DNA from: Oscillatoria princeps RMCB-10
GTDB lineage: Bacteria > Cyanobacteriota > Cyanobacteriia > Cyanobacteriales > Oscillatoriaceae
Assembly (NCBI GenBank): GCA_019359235.1
Contig: JAHHHT010000018.1
Location: 62,001-126,000, forward strand
Reading direction: 5' to 3'
DNA length: 64,000 bases
The position numbers and the translations under genes were made by a program. The notes below the pieces were generated by a model, which was not told the origin of the DNA, made no database searches, and saw nothing but the letters and a program-made list of their open reading frames with translations. This document shows, one piece after another, positions 35,981 through 43,816 of the stretch. Every line of letters starts with the position of its first letter. Position 1 is the first letter of the stretch.

Positions 35981-36601
35981 TTAGGGGGTGCTCCAGATGT
36001 ATTCAGGTACGAAGCCGCCGGTGTGCCCGTGTCGCCACCCGTACCAGTCGCGGGCACTTTCGGCGCTGCGGCGCTTGCCCTTGAAGCGGATGGGTTCCAA
36101 GCGCAGTTCCAGAAACTGCTCGTGGGTGGACGTTTGCAGCCACACTCGCCGGTTGCCGACGGGTTCGGTAAAGGATTTTCTCAGCAGGAAGACAATGCCT
36201 TTTCTGGCGTGCTGGTAGCCCATTTGCACGAAGAAATCGACGATGGGCCTGCCGGTTTTTTCGCCCGGGGGCGGGGCGGAGTGCAGCGGTGGGTTGCCGA
36301 TCGCCCAGTCAAAGCCGCCGGTGCTGCGCTCTATCCACTTCCACGACTCTCGCAGAGTCATGTCTAAGTGAAAATCAGCCTGCCGGTGGGAATCGATGTC
36401 GTTGGTAACAACGCAAAGCCGGCTGGAGAATTCTTTGATTACTTTGGCAATGGCGCTGTCTCCACTGGCTGGATCTAGAATCACGTCTCCCGATTCTAGC
36501 GGCAGCCTTTGCAGGAGTTCTGCTGTTGCCCATTCAGGAGTTGGGTACAAGCCGAGAGTTCGTGGCGGCTTTATATTCTTTAATCGCTCCGTCATACCCA
36601 T
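35981..36601 (-). CDS. Class I SAM-dependent methyltransferase, N6-adenine-type motif
   Basis: A 206-residue protein. DVILDPASGDSAIAKV (about 39-54) is the SAM-binding motif I, TNDID a likely motif II acidic residue, and WAIGNPPLHSAP (about 99-110) carries the catalytic NPP[YFWL] motif of N6-adenine or protein-glutamine methyltransferases, with Leu in place of the aromatic residue. There is no target-recognition domain, and no restriction endonuclease adjoins it. An orphan phage-type DNA methyltransferase or a protein methyltransferase are both possible. It lies in the accessory segment bounded by family B elements. Confidence 0.7.
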   Translation of the reverse strand: MGMTERLKNIKPPRTLGLYPTPEWATAELLQRLPLESGDVILDPASGDSAIAKVIKEFSSRLCVVTNDIDSHRQADFHLDMTLRESWKWIERSTGGFDWAIGNPPLHSAPPPGEKTGRPIVDFFVQMGYQHARKGIVFLLRKSFTEPVGNRRVWLQTSTHEQFLELRLEPIRFKGKRRSAESARDWYGWRHGHTGGFVPEYIWSTP

Positions 36602-37221
36602 TCACCCATTTTTGGAATTGCCTGGCAGAAAAGCATCTGGCGTTTGGCCAATACGCTTTGGCACCGATTGCCCCCCTGGCCCCTGGCGGGGAAGGAGGGT
36701 GAGGAGGCTGCCTTGGGCAGGTTTCTCACTCACTCAGGGGCGAAGGGCTGTTCGCCCGGGGCGAAGGGCCCTCAGCCCCGGGTGCCGGCGGGCCTAACTT
36801 GCTAAAAACTTTATGTTTTCTTCACTTTTCTCCCTAAGAAGGAAGAAGCAAGAAAGAAGAAACGTTCACCCCCTCACCCCATTACCCCCTCACCCGATCG
36901 CCCCGTCCCCCCATCACCCCCTCGCCCCATCTCCCCCTACCCCTCCGTCCTCCTGGGCCAAATCCCAAATCTGAAAAACCAGCCCCCGAAAGGGCTTGGG
37001 AGGAGGCGCGGGATCATTGCGGAGACTAGAAAGAGAGGGCGGGCGTGCTAGCCCGCCCTACAACAGAGTATTCCTGAGAAGTAGATGCACCCCCTAGCAG
37101 GGGTCACTTCCCTCTACCCATAACACTTGCAGGCGGTGAAAATCAATCTGGGGTGCGTCGGGAGTTTTGGAAGCCGATTTTTCCCCAGATCGTTAAAAAT
37201 AGAAAAAGGGTGCATTGCGTC
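36602..37221. other. Spacer with low-complexity C-rich tract
   Basis: No gene is supported. From about 36865 to 36945 a tract of CCCCTCACCCCAT-like units runs for 80 bases, resembling the tract at 238-303. Around 37025-37065 GGGCGGGCGTGCTAGCCCGCCC is a GC-rich palindrome of a type common in cyanobacterial spacers. Around 36730 CGAAGGG...GGCGAAGGG is a short direct repeat. Confidence 0.4.
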
Positions 37222-37461
37222 ATGTTTGCGGATTTAATTCTATTCAGCCTTGCTCCTCGGCCAGCGCTCGTTCAACCTGCTGTTAGCCTCGTAGAGCCAG
37301 CCTCTCCAGAGGTTCTCACAGCCCAACAGTGCAGCGAAGTCAGCCGATGGTACGCTTGGACATCAGAATGCGGCGGCCAATCCACATGTTGCAAGCTCTT
37401 CATTGCCTGCGCGGATGGAACAGTGGTCTCTCAAATAGTAGACTCATCCAACTGCGGCTAG
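37222..37461 (+). CDS. Small Cys-rich hypothetical protein
   Basis: A 79-residue candidate from the ATG at 37222. It has a short hydrophobic N-terminus (MFADLILFSLAP) and six Cys in the C-terminal 45 residues, including QQCSEVSRWYAWTSECGGQ and STCCKLFIAC. The pattern suggests a disulfide-bonded or metal-binding small secreted protein. The ribosome binding site is weak, and the frame is open upstream to 37153. No family is recognised. It precedes a second small gene by 62 bp on the same strand. Confidence 0.4.
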   Translation: MFADLILFSLAPRPALVQPAVSLVEPASPEVLTAQQCSEVSRWYAWTSECGGQSTCCKLFIACADGTVVSQIVDSSNCG

Positions 37462-37523
37462 AGGCTCTTTTACTAAAAACCACCCTGAAGCTGCTATCAT
37501 CAGCCCTACTGCTGGTAAATTTT

Positions 37524-37979
37524 ATGCCTAAAGAACAATCGCCAGAGGCTCGGCTCAATGCCATCTTGCAGGAACAGCAGAGATTAGTCCACGAACTAAA
37601 GGACGCCACCCCTGCCAGAAAATTCCAAATCCAGGCGGAGATTGTAGCTCTGTCCGAAGAACAGGCACAATTGCTTCAGGAGGCTGGAGCAGTCAACTGC
37701 TTCATCTATGCGAGCTCTAGCACGCGAGGAACCGGCTGGATAGAAGAGGAGCGTAACTATGATGGCTCAGTTCGACAGTATCGCTACGGGTACTATCGAA
37801 ACGGAAGAAGCAATCGCCGCTACGTCCCCAAACACGCCGTGCAGGACGTGATACGGATGATTGCCTCAAAGGCTTCGCCCAACGCGATTCTGGAGTTCCT
37901 GGAGCGGACAAGGACGCGGATACCGGCCTCTGCCTTCAGGCGGGCTGGGTTTTCCAACTACCAGGATTCCGGGAATTAG
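37524..37979 (+). CDS. Hypothetical protein with N-terminal coiled coil and basic C-terminal domain
   Basis: A 151-residue protein from the ATG at 37524. Residues 1-50 are strongly helical (EARLNAILQEQQRLVHELKD, IQAEIVALSEEQAQLLQEAG) and probably a coiled coil. The middle, RQYRYGYYRNGRSNRRYVPK, resembles the beta-hairpin GPYWYxRYRxGGRxRSRYI of small DNA-associated proteins near phage and transposon genes (DUF6788-like). The end is a short helix and a basic tail. It may bind nucleic acid. It forms a two-gene unit with the upstream Cys-rich protein. An upstream open extension to 37329 reads like non-coding sequence. Confidence 0.55.
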   Translation: MPKEQSPEARLNAILQEQQRLVHELKDATPARKFQIQAEIVALSEEQAQLLQEAGAVNCFIYASSSTRGTGWIEEERNYDGSVRQYRYGYYRNGRSNRRYVPKHAVQDVIRMIASKASPNAILEFLERTRTRIPASAFRRAGFSNYQDSGN

Positions 37980-38039
37980 CCTTTTATATCAAGTCCGGTT
38001 AATAAATCAGTCTTTGTGGTGGGCGTGGCCCACCCTTTT

Positions 38040-38282
38040 TTAGCTGTAGCGACGCCGGAAGCGGGGGTCGAAGTGGTGCTTTTTTTGCTGGTTGCACCGG
38101 CTGCACAGGGTTTGCAGGTTGCTGAGGTCGTTGGCTCCACCGGCTGCCAGGGGGATAATGTGGTCAATGGTGAGGTCTGCCTCTCGGTGGGTTTGGCCAC
38201 AGCTTTGGCAGTGGTAAGAATCTCGCTCGAAGACATATTTCCGAACTGCAGGGGGAATGGGGATGCGAGGGGTTTTGCTCAT
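38040..38282 (-). CDS. HNH endonuclease family protein
   Basis: An 80-residue protein that is almost entirely one HNH domain: zinc-ribbon Cys pairs C25/C28 (CQSCG) and C60/C63 (CSRCN), and the core DHIIPLAAGGANDLSNLQTL with D40-H41 and N55. The N-terminal RKYVFERDSYHC is the usual lead-in. Small solitary HNH proteins are common in cyanobacteria and phages and are predicted nicking or repair nucleases. A compact transcription unit is likely, since nothing follows on this strand for 60 bp except repeats. Confidence 0.85.
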   Translation of the reverse strand: MSKTPRIPIPPAVRKYVFERDSYHCQSCGQTHREADLTIDHIIPLAAGGANDLSNLQTLCSRCNQQKKHHFDPRFRRRYS

Positions 38283-38838
38283 GGACGTGCCGGTGGTGTT
38301 TGGTAGGGGAAGGGATATCTCCTATTTTCCACCCACGCCGGCTCGCTAGGGAATAGGTTCCCGGGACAAGAGCAGCGGGCGTGCATCATCGGACGCTAGG
38401 GGCAAGATTTTTGTTTCCGACAGGTTTTTCTGGACAGGCGGGACGGGGACAGGCGGGACGCCTGTCCTACGCCAGAGGGGACTTTGGGACAGGCGGGATG
38501 CCGGTTCTACGTCCTTACGTCCTTTGAAGACGTAGGCGCAGGCGTCTCGCCTGCGCACACACCACGCGAAAGAGGATTTTGGCACCGGCGTTCTGGCCGG
38601 TCCTCAGGGGACAGGCGGGACGCCTGTCCTACGTCCTAGAAGACGTAGGCGCAGGCGTCGCGCTTACGCGCCGCTTCGCTAACGCCTGCGCACACCACGC
38701 CACAAAGGATTTTGGCACCGGCGTTCTGGCCGGTGCTGGGCCATTCTCGTTCTCAGGGGACAGGCGGGACGCCTGTCCTACGCCAAACCGGCTCAACACC
38801 TAAACTCAAAACTCCATCCCCCCACCGGCATCGGGCAT
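38283..38838. repeat. Tandemly duplicated block with palindromic GACAGGCGGGACGCCTGTC repeats
   Basis: No gene is supported. GGGACAGGCGGGACGCCTGTC-like palindromes lie near 38432, 38447, 38486 (degenerate), 38609 and 38757, most followed by CTACG. A longer unit, starting AGACGTAGGCGCAGGCGTC and including GGATTTTGGCACCGGCGTTC, occurs twice in tandem (about 38527-38635 and 38639-38785). The second copy has gained CGCGCCGCTTCGCTAACGC. Related copies lie at 39507-39598, 44777-44841, 55971-55992 and 62568-62630. Confidence 0.7.
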
Positions 38839-39255
38839 TTATTGGTTCTCCTCGTTTATCATCCGCCGGATGTCATCGAGGGGCGATTCGGGAGCGCTGG
38901 GTTCTGGAGGTTCGCTGGGTTCTGGAGCGTCAGTGCCAACCTCTAGAGTAACTTTAATTCTGAATTTTACTTTTCGCCAACTCGGATAACCTGGCTTTAA
39001 TAATTCACAATCTGCGCCCTCACCAAACAATATTAAAGCACTTTCTTGATTGTCCAATATCTGGAAAATATTTTTTATATTAACGCCCTGATTTCTCAAG
39101 TCGTTATAGAGTTGAGAAGCCAAGTTTGTGCCACACGCTTTCTTCAGGGCTTGCCTGAGTTTTTCCACCTTGAAGGTGTCATCTCCAAATGATAACACAT
39201 CGCCATCACAAAGGTCTATCGGCTTAAACTCATCGGTCATATCAATCCCTTTCAT
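38839..39255 (-). CDS. KGK domain protein
   Basis: A 138-residue cytoplasmic protein. CDGDVLSFGDDTFKVEKLRQ near the N-terminus matches the start of the cyanobacterial KGK domain (PF08872 as I recall it), continuing through ALKKACGTNLASQLYNDLRN. The C-terminal 30 residues are Pro/Glu/Ser-rich (PEPSEPPEPSAPES) and likely disordered. An AGGAGGA (39264-39270) precedes the ATG at 39255 by about nine bases. An internal ATG five codons later is also possible. Function is unknown. Members occur in multiple copies in cyanobacterial genomes. It lies just inside the right family B element. Confidence 0.75.
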   Translation of the reverse strand: MKGIDMTDEFKPIDLCDGDVLSFGDDTFKVEKLRQALKKACGTNLASQLYNDLRNQGVNIKNIFQILDNQESALILFGEGADCELLKPGYPSWRKVKFRIKVTLEVGTDAPEPSEPPEPSAPESPLDDIRRMINEENQ

Positions 39256-39626
39256 ATAAATTGTCCTCCTAACTATTCTCAGCCATCAGGAGACGGATGT
39301 CAATCCTGCAGGGTGCGAAGCGCACCGGCACCGGCAGCATCTAATAGCAGATTTCACCCGAGTGAGGTACAGATATTAGATCCCCCCCTAGCCCCCCCTT
39401 AAAAAGGGGGGGGACATTTCAAAGCCCCCCTTTTTAAGGGGGGTTTGGGGGGATCTCCAGACTGTACTCCACCCAGATGCAAACCGCTATTAAAACCGAG
39501 ACTGGGGACAGGCGGGATGCCGGTGCTCAGGGGACAGGCGGGACGCCTGTCCTACGCCAAAAAGGATTTTGGGACAGGCGAGACGCCTGTCCTACGTCAC
39601 CTTGGCGCTCTTGGCGTCTTGGCGGT
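39256..39626. repeat. Spacer with MITE B copy 2 and palindromic repeats
   Basis: Between the KGK gene and the dynamin-like gene. It contains the family B element annotated separately and then two to three GACAGGCGGGACGCCTGTC-type palindromes (39507-39598). CTTGGCGCTCTTGGCGTCTTGGCGG at about 39601 is a short tandem. It shows no gene. Confidence 0.6.
39342..39492 (+). mobile_element. MITE-like element family B, copy 2
   Basis: An inverted copy of the element at 34768-34919. It starts AATAGCAGATTTCACCCGAG and ends CATCTGGG-complement sequence followed by GCAAACCGCTATT, so the ends are imperfect inverted repeats (AATAGC.../...GCTATT). The internal G/C tracts form a large hairpin. Together with copy 1 it brackets the 35-39 kb accessory genes. 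Confidence 0.75.
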
Positions 39627-42068
39627 TCAAATCATTCCCACTTTCCCCCCATCCAAACTCCCCAAATCAACCGGCTCAACAGCCAAACTCAAATCCCCAT
39701 CCAAATCAACCACCGGCAGCAGATAGCGATTTAAGAGCATCGCCCGCAAACAGCCATTAACCCCAGCCACCGCCTCATTATAAACATCAACTTTCTGCTG
39801 CAATTCCCCTAGGCGCTGCTGGTTCCGCTCAAGCTGCTCCTGCGCCTCCTTTTCCAGCGTCTTCTCCAAATGAGCGCGAGCGCGACTGTACTGCTGCAAG
39901 ATAACCTCCTCTTGCTCCTTCGCCACCGGCAGCAAGTGAGTTTTGAGCGTCTGATTCACCGTCTGGCGAAAAGTGCTCTGAATGGTCTGCTTCACCTTCG
40001 GCTCAAAATCCAACTTCAGCAGCTGGCGAATTGCCGGCTCCGCATCCGCCATGCTGGCGCAATCGTAGCTCTGAGAGGTTTGCTGCAAGACTTGGCGAAA
40101 CTGGTAAATTGAAAAGGTGCCCTCATCGTAAAAACGCGGACTTTCGCGCACAAACCGGTCGCACTCCGTACTCGCCGCAGCGCGAATTGCGAGCTGCACT
40201 TGCGCTTCCACCCGCTTGAAGGCTTGCTCAACCCCGGCATCGCTGCCGGCTAACCGGCACAGTTCGCGATAATAATCCTGGCGGCGCACCCGATCTGTCA
40301 AATAAGCAAAGAAATTGGCAATCACTCGCTGCGCCTCAGCCGCCAACACTTCTTCTAGCTCATTGGCTAAATAATAAAACGCCTCCACTAAAATCGCCAG
40401 CAGGGGCGCAGTAGAATTGCGCGGGTGGCTTAAAGTCGCCTGCCGGTAAGCTGACTCAACCGAGAAGGTATTCAGCAATTCATCGGTGCGGGAAACCATC
40501 TTGACTTTGAGCTTGCGGAAGTCTTCCTCGAAGCTGGCGCACTGATTGGTGACAGCCTGATTGACTTCCTGGCTGATGTGTTCAGTTAAAGCTGCGCCAA
40601 TTTGTCGCAATTCCTGATTCAGCTGCTCCATGCGCCGCGATTTGACGCCTTCAATATTGACCGGCTGGCTCTGCAAGTCGCGGTATTGTTCCAGGTAGTG
40701 CCGGCTGATAGCGAGACACACCGGCTGCAAGTCATTGGCGAGCGCCTCAAACAGCTGCGGGCGCTTTTCTTCGGTGAGGTAGCGGGTGATGCCGGTGCGA
40801 AATTCCTCAATGCCGCTATCTGAAATCAGCTGCTCAATCAGCGGCGCACCCCACTCGGCGAGAATGCGGACGTAGTTCTCATTGGGGGTTTCGTAGCTGT
40901 TGACAGAAATCCGGAATTTGCTGGGAAGTTTGCGGGAAGTGCCGCAATAGTTATTAAAGGCATAGACGAACTGGGGGGTTTCTTCTTCTCCGCCTAAACC
41001 TTTGACGCTCTCGGCAAACAGAGAATCCAGTCCAAAGCGCTCGCGCCCGCTGGTTTGTTGAATCTGACTGCCCCAGAATCCCAGCAATCCGCTGGTTTTA
41101 TAAACGCGGCTGCTGTCGCGGAACTGGGTATTAATCAAATCGTCCAGCCGCTGGCGCAACTGGCTGCTGTACCAAGTGGCGTCAATGCGGTTGAAGACAT
41201 AAAATACGCGGTCGCGAATGCCGGGATTGTCGCGCATCTTTTCGAGAAGTTCGGTTTCTTCGGTGGTCATGTCTCCTTCGGATGCCGGTTTGAGAACGCA
41301 GACCACAGCTGAGGTTTCTGGGTCTTCAATTTTGCGATAGGTCAGTTCGGCGTCTTTCTTCACCGGCGCGTCAATTCCCGGCATGTCAATCAGGGCGTTG
41401 CCATCTCGCAGCAGCGGGTGGTGGCAGTAATATTCAATGCGCTTCAAAACAGCGCTGTTGCTCCCCCGACGGGCGTAACCGGCAGCTTCTTTGAGATTGG
41501 AGAAGTTGAACTGCTCCATCGAAAAGGTGTTATTATTAGTAGTGCCGATGCGCTCGCGATTGGCGGCAAAACCTTCTAGCAAAAGCAGCAGCGCATTCGC
41601 CTGCTTAGCCCGGTCGGATTTGCTCTCGCCGCCTTCCATCTTGACAATGGTTTGGCATCCCTGGCGCAGCAGGTCAATCACTTCGGGGTCAAGATTTGGC
41701 GCACCGGCTAATCCCAGGCGCTTGCACAGAGCGACGGCTTGCTCTTTAATTTCGGCTTCACTGAGAAAGGTGAGGACGACTCGTTCTTTGTCGGGTTCGG
41801 CATATTCGATATAGCATTCCGTGCCGGTGGCGTGACCTTCGGCGCTGTAGAGCAATTCGCGCCCTAGCAAGGCGTTGATGAGCATAGATTTGCCGGCACT
41901 GAACGCGCCGGCGAAGACAATTTCAAATTTGGGAGAAATTGCTTTTTTCAGGGAAGACTGGACAGCACTGAGGTCTTGGGAGCGTAAAGACGGCTCTTGA
42001 TGCAGCAGCTGGAGGAGACAGTCAACCTGTTCTTGCAAATTTTGGCACTGCGGAAGCAATTGGTTCAT
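39627..42068 (-). CDS. Bacterial dynamin-like GTPase
   Basis: An 813-residue large GTPase. The GTPase domain has P-loop GAFSAGKS (54-61), a switch-I Thr in GTECYIEY, G3 DMPG and G4 NRID, with the long insertions of the dynamin superfamily. The C-terminal half is predicted mostly helical, with coiled coils (HLEKTLEKEAQEQLERNQQR), as in the stalk, and a hydrophobic patch around LLAILVEAFYYLANELEEVL that may contact membrane. Bacterial dynamin-like proteins tubulate or repair membranes, and some are linked to phage or stress resistance. The gene borders the accessory segment and shares its strand with the KGK gene, 370 bp further downstream. Its P-loop and switch motifs look intact. Confidence 0.88.
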   Translation of the reverse strand: MNQLLPQCQNLQEQVDCLLQLLHQEPSLRSQDLSAVQSSLKKAISPKFEIVFAGAFSAGKSMLINALLGRELLYSAEGHATGTECYIEYAEPDKERVVLTFLSEAEIKEQAVALCKRLGLAGAPNLDPEVIDLLRQGCQTIVKMEGGESKSDRAKQANALLLLLEGFAANRERIGTTNNNTFSMEQFNFSNLKEAAGYARRGSNSAVLKRIEYYCHHPLLRDGNALIDMPGIDAPVKKDAELTYRKIEDPETSAVVCVLKPASEGDMTTEETELLEKMRDNPGIRDRVFYVFNRIDATWYSSQLRQRLDDLINTQFRDSSRVYKTSGLLGFWGSQIQQTSGRERFGLDSLFAESVKGLGGEEETPQFVYAFNNYCGTSRKLPSKFRISVNSYETPNENYVRILAEWGAPLIEQLISDSGIEEFRTGITRYLTEEKRPQLFEALANDLQPVCLAISRHYLEQYRDLQSQPVNIEGVKSRRMEQLNQELRQIGAALTEHISQEVNQAVTNQCASFEEDFRKLKVKMVSRTDELLNTFSVESAYRQATLSHPRNSTAPLLAILVEAFYYLANELEEVLAAEAQRVIANFFAYLTDRVRRQDYYRELCRLAGSDAGVEQAFKRVEAQVQLAIRAAASTECDRFVRESPRFYDEGTFSIYQFRQVLQQTSQSYDCASMADAEPAIRQLLKLDFEPKVKQTIQSTFRQTVNQTLKTHLLPVAKEQEEVILQQYSRARAHLEKTLEKEAQEQLERNQQRLGELQQKVDVYNEAVAGVNGCLRAMLLNRYLLPVVDLDGDLSLAVEPVDLGSLDGGKVGMI

Positions 42069-42256
42069 GGGTGGTGTGGGAAAGAACGATAAATAGCGTT
42101 CATTCTAGTTTCTCACAACCGGCACCCTGTAGAGCCGGTGCGTAAAATATGCTGTGTGGGGTGCGTTCCGGGGGAACGCACCCTACTGCTGCGCAATTAA
42201 GCCCGCGCAGGCGGGCTTTGTTTGTCTAGCGGCAGAATTTATTCTGCCGTCCGAAT
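42069..42256. repeat. Spacer with a GGTGCGTTCC palindrome and a double-hairpin repeat
   Basis: At 42158-42186 GGGTGCGTTCC and GGAACGCACCC form a hairpin of the same family as the perfect one at 61688-61722. At 42199-42250 a dispersed double hairpin follows: GCCCGCGCAGGCGGGC, TTTGTTTGTCTAG, then CGGCAGAATTTATTCTGCCG. The double hairpin recurs at 43743-43793 and, modified, at 46191-46238. Here it lies directly after the phosphatase stop codon and could end its transcript. Confidence 0.6.
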
Positions 42257-43366
42257 TTATTTGGACAATGTACTTTTGGCTAACGGCGCAGGCGTTGGGC
42301 TAGCACCGGCAACACCCGTGGCAATTCCAAACAGCTGGGTGTTATCCATAACCTCAGCAACCCGCTGACTGTTGACGCCCCAGGCATAAACCGGCACATT
42401 GGCACCCGTGTGATCTTTGGCGGACCAAGAGACAGCCGGCACGTTTCCCTGACCGCTATTTTTCAGTACCTTCAAACCGCCGGTTTCGTGGTCAGCGGTG
42501 ACGATAATCAGGGTGTCGTTGCGTTTCTGCGCCCAGTTGAGAGCCACCTGTACCGCCTGGGAAAACTCGACCGTTTCTTTAACTTGGCGCTGGATGTTGT
42601 GTTCATGGCCGGCGTGGTCAATCTTTCCCCCCTCTACCATCAAAAAAAACCCGTCCCGGTCATTATCCAAAATCGCCAGAGCCGTCTGAGTCATTTCCGA
42701 GAGATGCGGCAATTTTCCGAGTCCGTCGTGTTCGTAAGGCAGATGAGTTTTGCCGAACTGACCGGAGACTCGCGTGGCGGTTTCGGTGTTCAGCGCTTGC
42801 AGCTGCGAACGGTCAGTAACTACTGTGTAGCCGGCTGACTGCGCTGCTGCGGGTGACATCCCAGCGCCTCCGCCGCCAAACAGAACCGCCGGACGAGTTT
42901 GGGTGAGGTAATCGCTAGCAATTTCAGCTTGGGTTTTTCTGCTGGATTCATGGGCACCGAATGCAGCCGGTGTGGCGTGAGTCATCTCAGTTGTGGTGAC
43001 TAAACCGGCGCTTTTTCCGCGCTCTTGGAAATACTGCAAAAGGGTTTTCAGTTCCTTGCCATCGCCGGGAATCGCCATGCTAATCGTGCCGTTGTTCACT
43101 TTAACACCCGTGGCGATTGCTGTTCCACCGGCAGCTGAGTCCGTCACTTCGCTGTCAGCGGAGCGCGTTGTCATTTCAGCTTTATGGGGAAACGCCTCAA
43201 AGGAGAGAGTTCCTGGTTTGCCGGTGGCGTATATCCCAGCGGCTTTAACTTCTTCAACCCCCATGCCATCCCCGATGAAGATGATGACGTTTTTGGGCGC
43301 TGCTTTCATCGCACAGGAAACGCAGGCAAGTTGACACAGCGCCAGTGCAGTTAGTTTCTTTAGCAT
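42257..43366 (-). CDS. Alkaline phosphatase, PhoA type
   Basis: A 369-residue exported phosphomonoesterase. A signal peptide (MLKKLTALALCQLACVSCAM) may be of the lipoprotein type, since LACVSC resembles a loose lipobox. The metal and active-site motifs are in order: FIGDGMG, the nucleophile Ser in TDSAAGGTAIATG, THATPAAFGAH, KIDHAGHEHN and TADHETGG. It would release phosphate from organic esters in the periplasm or outside the cell. GGAGAGAAGA precedes the ATG at 43366. A longer frame to 43474 lacks signal-like sequence. No Pho box was looked for successfully. Confidence 0.9.
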   Translation of the reverse strand: MLKKLTALALCQLACVSCAMKAAPKNVIIFIGDGMGVEEVKAAGIYATGKPGTLSFEAFPHKAEMTTRSADSEVTDSAAGGTAIATGVKVNNGTISMAIPGDGKELKTLLQYFQERGKSAGLVTTTEMTHATPAAFGAHESSRKTQAEIASDYLTQTRPAVLFGGGGAGMSPAAAQSAGYTVVTDRSQLQALNTETATRVSGQFGKTHLPYEHDGLGKLPHLSEMTQTALAILDNDRDGFFLMVEGGKIDHAGHEHNIQRQVKETVEFSQAVQVALNWAQKRNDTLIIVTADHETGGLKVLKNSGQGNVPAVSWSAKDHTGANVPVYAWGVNSQRVAEVMDNTQLFGIATGVAGASPTPAPLAKSTLSK

Positions 43367-43816
43367 TCTTCTCTCCCCGTTCCTATTCTCAAGTTTTCGG
43401 GTGCGTAACACTTTGTCAGCTGAGCGACTGTAGCAGCCAAGGGCGGCTACAACCGCAGGGAAACCGCTGCTCATCAGACAAAACCTGCCGGCGCTGGTTT
43501 TTATCGCGCCCGCATTTCTCAGGCGTTGATAGCAGCTTCCTTGCCGCTCACTTTTATCATATAATAAGTTTCGCGAGCGGGCTAAAAATTCATCTCTTTC
43601 TTAAATAAAAGTTGCAAAAATTTGCAAAAAGCAACAACTTGCAAAGCCTCCCGCAGGGCGTTCCCAGGCGGAATGAGGAATTGGAGGCGGAGGCTCCCGC
43701 AGGGCTTTCCCAGGCACAGCCTGGGATGCGCCTGCACTTTAGAAGCCCGCGCAGGCGGGCTTTGTTTGTATAGCGGCAGAATTTATTCTGCCGCTATATT
43801 CTGCCGCTATACGTTT
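43367..43816. repeat. Spacer with TTCCCAGGC and double-hairpin repeats
   Basis: Upstream of the phosphatase. CGTTCCCAGGCGGAATGAGG and TTCCCAGGC, ACA, GCCTGGGA (about 43658-43725) belong to the same repeat family as 35692-35720. At 43743-43793 lies another copy of the GCCCGCGCAGGCGGGC/CGGCAGAATTTATTCTGCCG double hairpin, followed by a second TTCTGCCGCTATA. No gene is supported. Confidence 0.55.

Noticed and set aside
38400-39600. Repeated units that could suggest a CRISPR array
   Set aside because: The palindromic units have irregular spacing, the intervening sequences are themselves repeated, and no cas genes are present apart from a lone Cas4-like nuclease 20 kb away.
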